Below are positions 9,332 to 17,478 of a stretch of 64,000 bases of DNA, one piece after another. The stretch spans positions 92,658-156,657 of the IMG/VR virus record IMGVR_UViG_3300044733_003647. The stretch is one strand, 5' to 3'. The position numbers and the translations under genes were made by a program. This DNA comes from a virus. Position 1 is the stretch's first letter. Each line of letters begins with the position of its first letter. Under the pieces are notes generated by a model that was not told the DNA's origin, did not search any database, and saw only the letters and a program-made list of their open reading frames with translations.

Positions 9332-10582
9332 ATGGGAAAATTTAATCTGACAGAAGCCGCTAAAGACATTTTGCAAGGCAACGTATCTGCAAAACACGGT
9401 GGCCAAGATGCACCACAAAAACTAAGTGGCGCAGTTGCTTATGGTACAAAAGAAGCTGGCGAAGTTGCTGGTGTCGTTGACAAACAAGACGACGATAAGC
9501 CAGATTATACAAAAGGCACACCAAGTGCTACACCTCCTGGTGCTACACCTCCTGTCGGTGCTCAGCCTGGTGGCAAGTTGTCTGGCCCAGCAGAAACAGA
9601 AGGCCGTAAAGATTTGGCACAAACTGTTCAAGCAGATGCCACAGAATACGCTTCAATCCGTGACCGCGTAAAAGCTCGTCTGGCTACACAAACAATGCAA
9701 TCAAATCCTGGCGCAGTTTTTCATGCCGTTCCAGAAGAAACAGAAGTTGATTCTGAAGTTATTGCAGAAGCCGAAAAAGAAGGCCATGAGGACGAAGCTC
9801 AAGACAAAGCAATGATCAAGAAGATGATGAAGAAACAAAAAATGAAAGAAGACATGGACGCTGACGTTGATGCACTTCTTTCTGGTGAAAATCTCTCTGA
9901 AGAATTCAAAGAGAAAGCACAAACAATTTTTGAAGCTGCCGTTATTGCACGTTCACACGCAATCGTTGAAGAAGTTGAAGAAGCTCTGTACGAAGAGTTC
10001 GAACTGGCTGTTGAAGAAGTCAAAGATGAACTGGCAACAAAGCTTGATGATTACATCAACTATATGGCAGAAGAGTGGGTCAAAGAGAACCAACTGGCAA
10101 TCGAAAAAGGTCTGCGCGCCGAAATCGTTGAAGATTTCATCCGTGGATTACACGACCTGTTCAAAGAACACTATATCGATATTCCAGAAGAAAAAGTGGA
10201 TGTTGTCGAAGAACTGACAAACAAAGTTGAAGAACTTGAAGCCACAATCAGCGAACAGATCGAATCTGCTGTTCAGTTGAAGAAGGAATTAAACGAACAC
10301 AAAAAGAATGAGGCTATACATGCAGTATGTGAGGGCCTAACGCAGACTCAAGTGGAAAAAATGAAATCACTCGCAGAGAGTGTTGACTTTACCACTGACG
10401 AAGATTTCGCGGACAAACTAGTTACACTGAGACAATCATATTTCAGTGCATCAGTTAAAACTGCGGACAGTTCTGCTCTGAATGAAGCGGTGGAGATCGA
10501 GGAAGAAAAGAAGGAACAACCTTCGGCCGATCCAATGATCAACATGTATGCAAAAACAATCTCAAAAACATTGGCTAAATAA
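9332..10582 (+). CDS. 22: Prohead core scaffolding protein, gp22
   Basis: A 416-residue acidic, helical protein directly between protease and major capsid, as T4 gp22 (269 aa) is. The N-terminal third is Pro/Gly/Thr-rich and flexible; residues about 130-330 are Glu/Lys-rich coiled coil; the C-terminus ends in short helices (MINMYAKTISKTLAK), typical of gp22, which contact gp23. It forms the temporary core on which the capsid assembles and is then digested by gp21. It is longer than its T4 counterpart, mainly through the N-terminal linker. Confidence 0.88.
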   Translation: MGKFNLTEAAKDILQGNVSAKHGGQDAPQKLSGAVAYGTKEAGEVAGVVDKQDDDKPDYTKGTPSATPPGATPPVGAQPGGKLSGPAETEGRKDLAQTVQADATEYASIRDRVKARLATQTMQSNPGAVFHAVPEETEVDSEVIAEAEKEGHEDEAQDKAMIKKMMKKQKMKEDMDADVDALLSGENLSEEFKEKAQTIFEAAVIARSHAIVEEVEEALYEEFELAVEEVKDELATKLDDYINYMAEEWVKENQLAIEKGLRAEIVEDFIRGLHDLFKEHYIDIPEEKVDVVEELTNKVEELEATISEQIESAVQLKKELNEHKKNEAIHAVCEGLTQTQVEKMKSLAESVDFTTDEDFADKLVTLRQSYFSASVKTADSSALNEAVEIEEEKKEQPSADPMINMYAKTISKTLAK

Positions 10583-10585
10583 ATA
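10579..10585 (+). promoter_or_regulatory. Late promoter box (ATAAATA) for gp23
   Basis: ATAAATA overlaps the gp22 stop, 38 bases ahead of the major capsid gene, and is followed by the strong ribosome site AAGGAG. A separate late start for gp23 fits the high demand for capsid protein. Confidence 0.5.
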
Positions 10586-10622
10586 AAATTTACCAATATT
10601 AGAAACTCACAAGGAGAAATCA

Positions 10623-11969
10623 ATGTTTCTATCTGAAGAATTACAAAAGAAATGGACTCCTGTTCTGGAACACCCAGAACTGGAAAAAATTACAGATCCA
10701 TATAAGAAAGCCGTTACTGCTGTAGTGTTGGAAAACCAACAACAAGCAATGAAGGAATCTGCACAACAACTGAATGAAACAACATACTCAGCTGCGCCAA
10801 CAAACGTAACTGGTGGTGTTTCAAACTATGACCCAATCTTAATCAGCTTGGTTCGTCGTGCTCTGCCTAACCTGATTGCTTATGACGTTGCTGGCGTTCA
10901 GCCAATGACAGGTCCTACAGGCCTGATCTTCGCAATGCGTGCTCGTTACGACACACAATCTGGCGGTCCTTCTAATACAAACGAAGCCTTCTTCAACGAA
11001 GCCAACACCATTTTCTCTGGTGCTGGTTCTTCTACTAACCTGTACGGCTTCCGTGGTAACAACACAACAGACGTTAGAACAAACTCTGTTGCAGACTTTA
11101 CTGCTAACAGCTACACAACCGGTATCGGCATGACAACAACACGTGCTGAAGGCCTGGGTGCAGATACAGACACAGGTATGTTCAACCAGATGGCATTCAG
11201 CATTGAGAAAGTTACTGTAACTGCTCAATCACGTGCTCTGAAGGCTGAGTATTCTCTGGAACTGGCACAAGACCTGAAAGCAGTTCATGGTCTGGATGCT
11301 GAAACAGAACTGTCTAACATTCTGTCTACAGAGATTCTTGCTGAAATCAACCGCGAAGTTATTCGTACAATCTACACATGCGCTGTTAACGGTGCTCAGT
11401 ACGGTACAACAACCGCTGGCGTGTTCGACTTAGACACAGACTCTAACGGTCGTTGGTCTGTTGAGCGTTTCAAAGGTCTGATTTTCCAAATCGAACGTGA
11501 TGCTAACGTTATCGCTAAGCAGACTCGTCGTGGAAAAGGTAACGTTCTGATCGTTTCTTCAGACGTTGCTTCTGCTATGGCTATGGCTGGTGTTCTGCAA
11601 TATACACCTGCTCTGCAAGCTGACCTGCAAGTTGACGACACAGGTAACACCTTCGCTGGTCTGTTACATGGTCGTATCAAGGTCTACATCGACCCATACT
11701 TCGGTGGATACACATCTAACCAAGAATTGGTCACAGTTGGTTATAAGGGTACTTCTCCTTATGACGCAGGCTTGTTCTACTGCCCATACGTTCCTCTGCA
11801 AATGGTTCGTGCAGTTGACCAGTACACATTCCAACCAAAGATTGGATTCAAGACACGTTACGGCATGGTTGCAAACCCATTCGCAACAGGTCTGACAACT
11901 GGCAATGGTGCTCTGAACGCACGTAGCAACGTTTACTACAGAATCTTCCAAGTTAAGAACCTGATGTAA
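10623..11969 (+). CDS. 23: Major capsid protein, gp23
   Basis: A 448-residue HK97-fold major capsid protein (T4 gp23, 521 aa). Conserved landmarks are the NY.P..I.LVRRALPNLIAYD.AGVQPM.GPTGLIFAMRARY block, the TSRALKAEYSLELAQDLKAVHGLDAE-like region and the TRRGKGNVLIVSSDVASA segment. The N-terminal 50-60 residues form the part removed by gp21 in T4. Codon choice is visibly enriched in C-ending and CTG codons relative to neighbours, as expected for the most abundant virion protein. It ends the head operon, directly before a strong terminator. Confidence 0.96.
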   Translation: MFLSEELQKKWTPVLEHPELEKITDPYKKAVTAVVLENQQQAMKESAQQLNETTYSAAPTNVTGGVSNYDPILISLVRRALPNLIAYDVAGVQPMTGPTGLIFAMRARYDTQSGGPSNTNEAFFNEANTIFSGAGSSTNLYGFRGNNTTDVRTNSVADFTANSYTTGIGMTTTRAEGLGADTDTGMFNQMAFSIEKVTVTAQSRALKAEYSLELAQDLKAVHGLDAETELSNILSTEILAEINREVIRTIYTCAVNGAQYGTTTAGVFDLDTDSNGRWSVERFKGLIFQIERDANVIAKQTRRGKGNVLIVSSDVASAMAMAGVLQYTPALQADLQVDDTGNTFAGLLHGRIKVYIDPYFGGYTSNQELVTVGYKGTSPYDAGLFYCPYVPLQMVRAVDQYTFQPKIGFKTRYGMVANPFATGLTTGNGALNARSNVYYRIFQVKNLM

Positions 11970-12000
11970 TCGGTAAGTCACCGTTAAGAGTGACACTTTA

Positions 12001-12029
12001 AAGGGACCAAGAAATTGGTCCCTTTTTTT
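12001..12029 (+). terminator. Strong intrinsic terminator after gp23
   Basis: A 10-bp stem, AAGGGACCAA with TTGGTCCCTT, has the GNRA loop GAAA and is followed by a U-run. A smaller GTCAC/GTGAC hairpin sits just upstream at 11977-11994. Together they close the head operon. Confidence 0.9.
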
Positions 12030-12060
12030 ATGGCTCCTAAATACCTACAAGGAGATTTAA

Positions 12061-12573
12061 ATGACCGCACTGAACAGAAATCCAGAAAATACAAATCTAT
12101 TACAACCAACAAAGTTTTTGTTGACGTTCAGTAGAATTGCTACGACACAATATTTTTGTCAGACAATTAGTATACCAAGTATTTCTTTGGGTGAAGTGGA
12201 CAGAGTTACACCGTTTCTGGACATGTATTCTCCTGGTACAAAACTAAAATATGATCCATTGGACATTTCTTTCATAATAGATGAAGATTTGCAATCCTGG
12301 AAAAACTTATATGACTGGTTCATTTCAATTGCCGATCCGGAAGGTTTTGGTGGAAGAACAGCAAATCGTGAACTTCAACAACAAAAATATTTTTCTGATG
12401 CAACGTTGACTGTACTAAGTGCTCTGAATAATCCAATTTTAAGAATTGATTTTACAAATGTATTTCCATTAACCATGTCGAGTATTGATTTTGATACCAG
12501 ATTATCAGCCGACACTGTGGTTACATGTAATGCAACTTTTAGGTATCAATCATATAAGTACTTGACAATTTAA
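12061..12573 (+). CDS. gp19-like tail protein (tube paralog)
   Basis: A 170-residue protein with the layout of the tail tube fold: an N-terminal TNLLQPTKFLLTFSRI strand, a C-T/S-I-S-I-P-S-I-S-L-G segment comparable to SAQLPGSTIG in gp19, and a final ID..F.NVFPLTMSSIDFDTRL....V.CNATFRYQSYKY like the FAYQYWE end of gp19. This suggests a specialised ring, for example a tube initiator or terminator, rather than a second main tube subunit. It stands alone after the capsid terminator with its own AAGGAG. Structure prediction would settle the fold. Confidence 0.6.
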   Translation: MTALNRNPENTNLLQPTKFLLTFSRIATTQYFCQTISIPSISLGEVDRVTPFLDMYSPGTKLKYDPLDISFIIDEDLQSWKNLYDWFISIADPEGFGGRTANRELQQQKYFSDATLTVLSALNNPILRIDFTNVFPLTMSSIDFDTRLSADTVVTCNATFRYQSYKYLTI

Positions 12574-12628
12574 CTGATATCCTTTATAATGTTTTGAAAC
12601 AATTTATTTAACGTAAGTTGTTGTCCTG

Positions 12629-12634
12629 TATAAT
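12629..12634 (+). promoter_or_regulatory. Possible -10 box (TATAAT) for uvsY
   Basis: A perfect TATAAT lies 25 bases before the uvsY ATG, but no good -35 hexamer sits 17 bases upstream. It could be a middle-type promoter dependent on an activator, or chance in AT-rich DNA. Confidence 0.35.
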
Positions 12635-12658
12635 AAAAACTGAATTTGTGAAACGATT

Positions 12659-13093
12659 ATGGAAACAATTGAAAACATATTGAAAATGTGGGAAACCGAT
12701 GCAGTCATAGACCAAACGGAACCCAGCAAAGAACTTATCAAAATACCCACACTGCACAGCAAGTATCTTGGATTTCTAACCAAACACAAGATCGCATCGA
12801 AAAAGGCACACTTTGATTATCTACGTATGCGTAAGGTCAAGTGGGAGTACTTCACTGGTAAATTGTCTCAAGAAGAACTGGAAGAATATGGTTGGGAACC
12901 ATTTCAGTTTGCACTCAAATCGGATATCTCCACATATCTTGAAGCAGACAAAGACTTGATTAAGTTACTTGAAAAGAAAGTATACCATGATGAAACAGTT
13001 TCTGTTGTGGAATCTATCATGTCGGAACTGAAACAAAGAACTTGGCAATTGAGAGACTTCATCTCATGGGAAAAATTTATAGGTGGTCAATAA
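12659..13093 (+). CDS. uvsY: Recombination mediator UvsY
   Basis: A 144-residue protein matching T4 UvsY (137 aa) in size and pattern: an N-terminal helix (ENILKMWETDAVID), a central KYLGFLTKHKI..K......RMRKVKWEYFTGKLSQEEL segment, and a C-terminal helical region ending LRDFISWEKFIGG. UvsY loads UvsX recombinase onto gp32-coated single-stranded DNA during repair and recombination-dependent replication. Its stop overlaps the ATG of the next gene (TAATG). UvsX is encoded about 30 kb away at 43489. Confidence 0.92.
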   Translation: METIENILKMWETDAVIDQTEPSKELIKIPTLHSKYLGFLTKHKIASKKAHFDYLRMRKVKWEYFTGKLSQEELEEYGWEPFQFALKSDISTYLEADKDLIKLLEKKVYHDETVSVVESIMSELKQRTWQLRDFISWEKFIGGQ

Positions 13094-13494
13094 TGAGTAA
13101 TAATAAATTGTCCACCAAAATATGCATTAAGTGTGAAAAATCAAAACCACTAGATGCATTTATGACAAGAGAAAATTTGGCTAGTGGTAAATCTTCTTAT
13201 AGAACTGAGTGTAAAGAATGTACTTATGAAAAAGCTAAGTTAAGAAAAAAATTGGAAAAACAACATCCAAGACCAACAGATTTAAATTACTGTTGTCCAA
13301 TTTGTGAAAAAACAGAGTCACAATTAAAAAAGAACGGAAGATTTGCGGATAGATCAATTTGGTGTTTAGATCACAATCACGTAACGGAAGAGTTTCGCAA
13401 TTGGATATGCAATAATTGTAATGTGGCTATAGGTAGATTTGAAGATAATTCGTCTATTGCATATAAAGCGTATAAGTATCTATTAAATGATTGA
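13093..13494 (+). CDS. Endonuclease VII-like HNH nuclease
   Basis: A 133-residue protein starting at the ATG that overlaps the uvsY stop; a longer upstream frame exists but would run inside uvsY. It has an N-terminal zinc pair (CIKC, then CKEC) and a second module with CPIC, the DHNH catalytic motif in WCLDHNHVTEEFRNWICNNC, and the following G-R-F core of recombination endonuclease VII (T4 gp49 family). It could resolve branched DNA, or act as a free-standing homing nuclease inserted between uvsY and uvsW. It overlaps uvsW by 8 bases, which argues for a domesticated, co-translated gene. The base composition is more A/T-rich than uvsW. Confidence 0.8.
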   Translation: MSNNKLSTKICIKCEKSKPLDAFMTRENLASGKSSYRTECKECTYEKAKLRKKLEKQHPRPTDLNYCCPICEKTESQLKKNGRFADRSIWCLDHNHVTEEFRNWICNNCNVAIGRFEDNSSIAYKAYKYLLND

Positions 13495-14974
13495 CTTATT
13501 AATAACAAAAAAAGATGAGGTGTTCGCCAAGATATCTTGTGAACGCCATATCGCTATGGAGTTATCAGAATACTTCACATTCTTTGTACCTGGTTATCAA
13601 TTCGTTCCAACCTATCGGAATCGAATCTGGGACGGTAAAATAAGACTATTCAATCTAGCGACAAGTCAAATATATCTTGGGCTGATACCTTATCTGAAAG
13701 AGTTCTGTGAAGAACGCAACTACAAGTACGAATTTGAAGAAACACAAGATGAATATTCGATATATCATTTTGAAAAATATGTTAAAACTCTGAATCTACA
13801 TTCACAAGGTCGACCAATTGATGTAAGAGATCATCAAAGAAAAGCATTCATTCATGCAATGCAACATAGAAGAGCTCTGTTGTTGTCTCCCACCGCATCA
13901 GGAAAATCACTGATCATTTATTTGTTGTTTAGACAGTTACTAGATTATCAGAATCTAAAAGGATTGATTATTGTTCCCACAACTTCTCTTGTTGAACAGT
14001 TATATTCAGACTTTGAAGACTACTCTTCACACAACGGTTTCAATGTGGAAGAAAACGTACACAGAATATATCAAGGCAAAGACAAACATACAAACAAGAA
14101 TCTGACTATCTCTACATGGCAGTCACTTTATCAATTGCCAAAACAATACTTTGAACAGTTTGACTACATCATTGGAGATGAGGCACACTTGTTCAAGGCA
14201 CAGTCACTCACAACAATTATGACTGCCGCAAACAAGACAAAGTATCGTATTGGTTTAACTGGTACTTTAGATGGTACAAAGACTCACAAACTGGTTTTGG
14301 AAGGTTTGTTTGGAACTGTAGAGAAGGTAATCACAACAAAAGAGTTGATCGACAAAAAGCAATTGTCACCTTTCAATATCAAATGTCTGGTACTTAAACA
14401 TTCACCAGAGGTATGTGAAAATCATAAAGATGACACTTATCAGGAAGAAATAGAATACCTTATTACATCCGAAAACAGAAATAGATTCATCAGGAATCTA
14501 TGCATCAGTTTAGATAAAAATACCCTAGTGCTTTATCAAATGGTTGAAAAACATGGTAAAATATTGTATAATATAATTAAAGAAAAAGCAAACGGCCGCA
14601 AGGTATTTTTTGTACATGGCGGAGTAGAAACAGAAGACAGAGAGAATATTCGTAAGATTATGGAGACAGAGAATGATGCTATTGTTGTGGCTTCTTTTGG
14701 GACTTTTTCTACTGGAATTAATATTAGGAATTTACATAATATTATCTTCGCATCTCCGTCAAAGTCAAGAGTTCGAAATCTTCAATCGATTGGACGATCT
14801 CTTAGACAGTCGGAAGGTAAAGAAATGGCAACACTCTATGACATTGCAGACGACCTCAGACACAAAAAGAAAATGAACTTTACGTTGCAACATTTCGTGG
14901 AAAGAGTGAAAATATATAATGAAGAGAAGTTCTCTTTCAAACTTTATAACATAGGATTAAAAGATGGAAAATAA
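13487..14974 (+). CDS. uvsW: Recombination helicase UvsW
   Basis: A 495-residue superfamily 2 helicase (T4 UvsW, 503 aa). Motif I SPTASGKSLI lies near residues 136-145, motif II GDEAH near 232, motif III GLTGTLDGT near 258, and motif VI QSIGRSLRQ near 440. UvsW branch-migrates Holliday junctions, unwinds R-loops and switches replication from origins to recombination. It lies in a translationally coupled set (uvsY, HNH nuclease, uvsW, LSm-like protein). Confidence 0.94.
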   Translation: MIDLLITKKDEVFAKISCERHIAMELSEYFTFFVPGYQFVPTYRNRIWDGKIRLFNLATSQIYLGLIPYLKEFCEERNYKYEFEETQDEYSIYHFEKYVKTLNLHSQGRPIDVRDHQRKAFIHAMQHRRALLLSPTASGKSLIIYLLFRQLLDYQNLKGLIIVPTTSLVEQLYSDFEDYSSHNGFNVEENVHRIYQGKDKHTNKNLTISTWQSLYQLPKQYFEQFDYIIGDEAHLFKAQSLTTIMTAANKTKYRIGLTGTLDGTKTHKLVLEGLFGTVEKVITTKELIDKKQLSPFNIKCLVLKHSPEVCENHKDDTYQEEIEYLITSENRNRFIRNLCISLDKNTLVLYQMVEKHGKILYNIIKEKANGRKVFFVHGGVETEDRENIRKIMETENDAIVVASFGTFSTGINIRNLHNIIFASPSKSRVRNLQSIGRSLRQSEGKEMATLYDIADDLRHKKKMNFTLQHFVERVKIYNEEKFSFKLYNIGLKDGK

Positions 14975-15326
14975 CATTTACGCTTTGAGATTTAAAGATG
15001 GTATTGATGTTATTTGTGTTATGGAACAACTTGATTCATATCAAATTAAAATTACAAACCCCATGATGTTTGAAGTTAGGAATTCAAATCTGCTTTTGCA
15101 ACATTGGTTACCGGTAGATATTATGAAAGGTGATTCAGTGGCAATTAACAATGAAGATGTTCTTTGTATTTTTGAACCAACTGAGGATTTTAAAGAATAC
15201 TATCTGAATACCGTGGAGAGGATGGCAGAAATATTGAATAACAGATCCAAAGTAAAAGAACAAGATGTTAATATGGCGGAGATGTTAAGAGAAATGGAAT
15301 CAATTAAAGGAACTTTATTACATTAA
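14964..15326 (+). CDS. LSm-like small protein (paralog of the gene at 40617)
   Basis: A 120-residue protein overlapping the end of uvsW. Residues 5-78 form a compact beta pattern: DGIDVICVMEQ..SYQIKITNPM.....LLQHWLP......VAINNEDVLCIFEPTEDFKEYY. This mirrors the gene before DNA polymerase, EEILGEVE...MESITFKNPV.....FSPFPL......IDKRNIVYSYEPAEDFKSNY. The order 'E/D-x-I-x..V, I-x-N/K-N-P, hydrophobic, nuclear strand, EP(A/T)EDFK' suggests an Sm/Lsm-type barrel. A C-terminal helix is extra. Its function is unknown; both copies accompany DNA metabolism genes. Confidence 0.6.
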   Translation: MENNIYALRFKDGIDVICVMEQLDSYQIKITNPMMFEVRNSNLLLQHWLPVDIMKGDSVAINNEDVLCIFEPTEDFKEYYLNTVERMAEILNNRSKVKEQDVNMAEMLREMESIKGTLLH

Positions 15327-15390
15327 TATCATCGGGGCTACACCGTGAACTGTATCACGTGTCAAGCCTTTTGTCAACAACTTTTTATGG

Positions 15391-15396
15391 TATACT
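15391..15396 (+). promoter_or_regulatory. Possible -10 box (TATACT) at the gp55 start
   Basis: TATACT ends only 3 bases before the gp55 ATG, so a transcript from it would be leaderless or would begin just inside the gene. A TTGTCA lies upstream, but with a 14-base spacer, shorter than optimal. Weak evidence. Confidence 0.3.
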
Positions 15397-15399
15397 TGA

Positions 15400-15942
15400 A
15401 TGAACAAACAGAAACACTACATCAATAACGAAGATTTCCTAAAGGCCTTGGTTGCATACAAGGAACTATGTATCGAAGCCGAGAAGAACGGCAAAGCAAA
15501 ACCCAACATACCAAATTATATCGGTGAATGTTGGATGAAAATTGCCGAAGGACTCTCACACAAACCAAACTTCATCAACTATACTTACCGAGATGAAATG
15601 ATTTCGGATGGCATCGAAAACTGTCTGATGTATTTTGAGAACTTTGATCCGAATAAATCCAAAAACCCATTTGCATACTTCACCCAAATCATTTACTACG
15701 CCTTCCTCAGGAGAATACAGAAGGAAAAGAAACAATTGTATGTGAAGTATAAGTCTACCGAACAAATTGGTATTCTGGATGAATTTGAAACCATGGAGTT
15801 CGAAGATGGTACAACCAAACAGTTTGAACTGTATGACAACATTGCCGAGTTTATTGAGAACTACGAAGTTGCCAAAAAAACTAAAAAAGAATTGAAGACG
15901 GTAAAGAAACCAAAAGGGCTTGAAAAATTTATTGAGGAGTGA
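15400..15942 (+). CDS. 55: Late transcription sigma factor gp55
   Basis: A 180-residue protein equal in size to T4 gp55 (185 aa). Residues about 40-115 hold a minimal sigma region 2 (AEGLSHKPNFINYTYRDEMISDGIENCLMYFENFD with the aromatic-rich FAYFTQIIYYAFLRRIQKEKKQ), followed by an acidic/basic tail ending in GLEKFIEE, equivalent to the C-terminal sliding-clamp-binding tail of T4 gp55. It directs host polymerase to TATAAATA late promoters, found several times in this window. It is followed by a nucleotidyltransferase gene and gp47/46. Confidence 0.92.
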   Translation: MNKQKHYINNEDFLKALVAYKELCIEAEKNGKAKPNIPNYIGECWMKIAEGLSHKPNFINYTYRDEMISDGIENCLMYFENFDPNKSKNPFAYFTQIIYYAFLRRIQKEKKQLYVKYKSTEQIGILDEFETMEFEDGTTKQFELYDNIAEFIENYEVAKKTKKELKTVKKPKGLEKFIEE

Positions 15943-15946
15943 TATA

Positions 15947-16408
15947 ATGAAAATTGGATTTAATTGTAGCACCTTTGATTTGTTCCATGCTGGGCATGTC
16001 ACAATGTTGCGAGAAGAAAAAAGACACTGTAATTATTTGATTGTGGCAGTACAGGTTGATCCAACCGTGGATAGGCCAGATACCAAAAATAAACCAGTAA
16101 TGTCTATGTACGAAAGATTTATGTGTGTGTCGGCTTGCAAATATGTTGATGAAGTTTTGGTATACCATACCGAAGAAGATTTATTGAACATGTTGAAAAC
16201 GGTGCATATTGATATTCGCTTTTTAGGTGATGAATATAAAACAAAGGACTTTACTGGAAAACAATGGTGTTTGGATCAAGGCATAGAATTGTTCTATCAC
16301 GAACGACAACACCCATACAGTAGTTCTGGTTTAAGAAAAAGAGTATGGGAAGCGGAAGAAAAAAGAATGGGTATTTTGAAACAGGAATATAATGATTGTA
16401 AAAAATGA
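15947..16408 (+). CDS. Cytidylyltransferase-like enzyme (TagD type)
   Basis: The ATG at 15947 has a GAGGAG ribosome site; an in-frame ATG 27 bases earlier lies inside gp55. The 153-residue product has the cytidylyltransferase motifs FDLFHAGH (HxGH, about residues 11-18), the V.VA....D..K..P......R strand, FLGDEYKTKDFTG and the terminal YSSSGLRKRV (ISSTxLR-type). The family transfers CMP to glycerol-3-phosphate or related alcohols, giving CDP-linked precursors for envelope or virion decoration. The enzyme could supply the glycan cassette at 48-54 kb. The substrate is not determinable here. Confidence 0.8.
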   Translation: MKIGFNCSTFDLFHAGHVTMLREEKRHCNYLIVAVQVDPTVDRPDTKNKPVMSMYERFMCVSACKYVDEVLVYHTEEDLLNMLKTVHIDIRFLGDEYKTKDFTGKQWCLDQGIELFYHERQHPYSSSGLRKRVWEAEEKRMGILKQEYNDCKK

Positions 16409-17478
16409 AAATTGCCATAATAACTGATCAACATTTTGGTGCGAGAAATGATTCGGTACACTTTTTAGATTTTTACGAAAAGTTTTATAGAGATACCTTC
16501 TTTCCTAAAATCAAAGAGGAAAATGTACAAGCCGTATTGATGTTGGGTGATACTTTTGACCGCAGAAAGTACATGAACTTCTATACACTCAAACGTGCCA
16601 AAGAAATGTTCTTTGATCCTCTGGCACAAATGGGAATTGATGTTCACATTCTGGCTGGCAATCACGACACCTATTTCAAGAACACGAATGATGTGAACTC
16701 GGTTGATCTGTTACTCCGAGAATACTCTAGTTCATTTAATGTGATTGATGATCCAACGGAGATTTATGTTGGTCCACACAAGATTTGCATGATGCCTTGG
16801 ATTTGTCCAGAAAATTATGAAGATAGTATGACGATGCTTCAAACTACTGATGCAAAGTACTGCATGGGTCACTTTGAAATTTCTGGTTTTGCAATGTATC
16901 GCGGTATGCCATCTGAAGGAGGATTAGATCGTGGGATTTTTCGTAAGTTCTCTCATACTTTTTCTGGTCATTATCATCATAAGTCTAGTTCAGACGACAT
17001 TTACTACCTCGGAAATCCATACGAACTCACTTGGCAAGATTACAACGATCCTCGCGGCTTTCATATCTTTAATTTGGATAACGATGGGCTTGATTTTGTA
17101 AAGAATCCAAATGTCATGTTTCACCGCATCAAGTATGATGACAAGGAAGAAACTATCACCGAAATCAACAATAAAGATTTATCAGTTTACACCGGCGCTT
17201 ATGTTAAAGTGGTTGTAATGAATAAAACGAATCCATATTTGTTTGACAAGTTTATGAATAACTTGTATAATGTCAATCCAATTGATATCACCATTGCAGA
17301 AGACTTTTCTGAATTGACAGAAGGTGTTGAAGAGAATATGGTAGATCAAGCTGAAGACACCTTAACCATACTCAACAAATATGTTGATGCAATTAAGGAA
17401 GATAGCATAGATAATAATGAATTGAAAAAATTATTGAAAGAACTCTACGTAGAGGCATTGAATACTGAGAGAGCATGA
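16405..17478 (+). CDS. 47: Recombination endonuclease subunit gp47 (Mre11-like)
   Basis: A 357-residue calcineurin-fold nuclease. The phosphoesterase motifs appear in order: DQHFGAR (residues 8-14), GDTFDRR near 48, GNHD near 88, and GHYHHK near 190. With gp46 it forms the Mre11/Rad50-type complex that resects double-strand ends for recombination-dependent replication and degrades host DNA. It overlaps the preceding stop by 4 bases (ATGA) and gp46 likewise, so the three genes are coupled. Confidence 0.94.
   Translation: MKIAIITDQHFGARNDSVHFLDFYEKFYRDTFFPKIKEENVQAVLMLGDTFDRRKYMNFYTLKRAKEMFFDPLAQMGIDVHILAGNHDTYFKNTNDVNSVDLLLREYSSSFNVIDDPTEIYVGPHKICMMPWICPENYEDSMTMLQTTDAKYCMGHFEISGFAMYRGMPSEGGLDRGIFRKFSHTFSGHYHHKSSSDDIYYLGNPYELTWQDYNDPRGFHIFNLDNDGLDFVKNPNVMFHRIKYDDKEETITEINNKDLSVYTGAYVKVVVMNKTNPYLFDKFMNNLYNVNPIDITIAEDFSELTEGVEENMVDQAEDTLTILNKYVDAIKEDSIDNNELKKLLKELYVEALNTERA

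Noticed and set aside
15556-16002. Minus-strand 148-aa ORF opposite gp55
   Set aside because: gp55 is clearly coding on the plus strand; the antisense frame has no recognisable protein or ribosome site.
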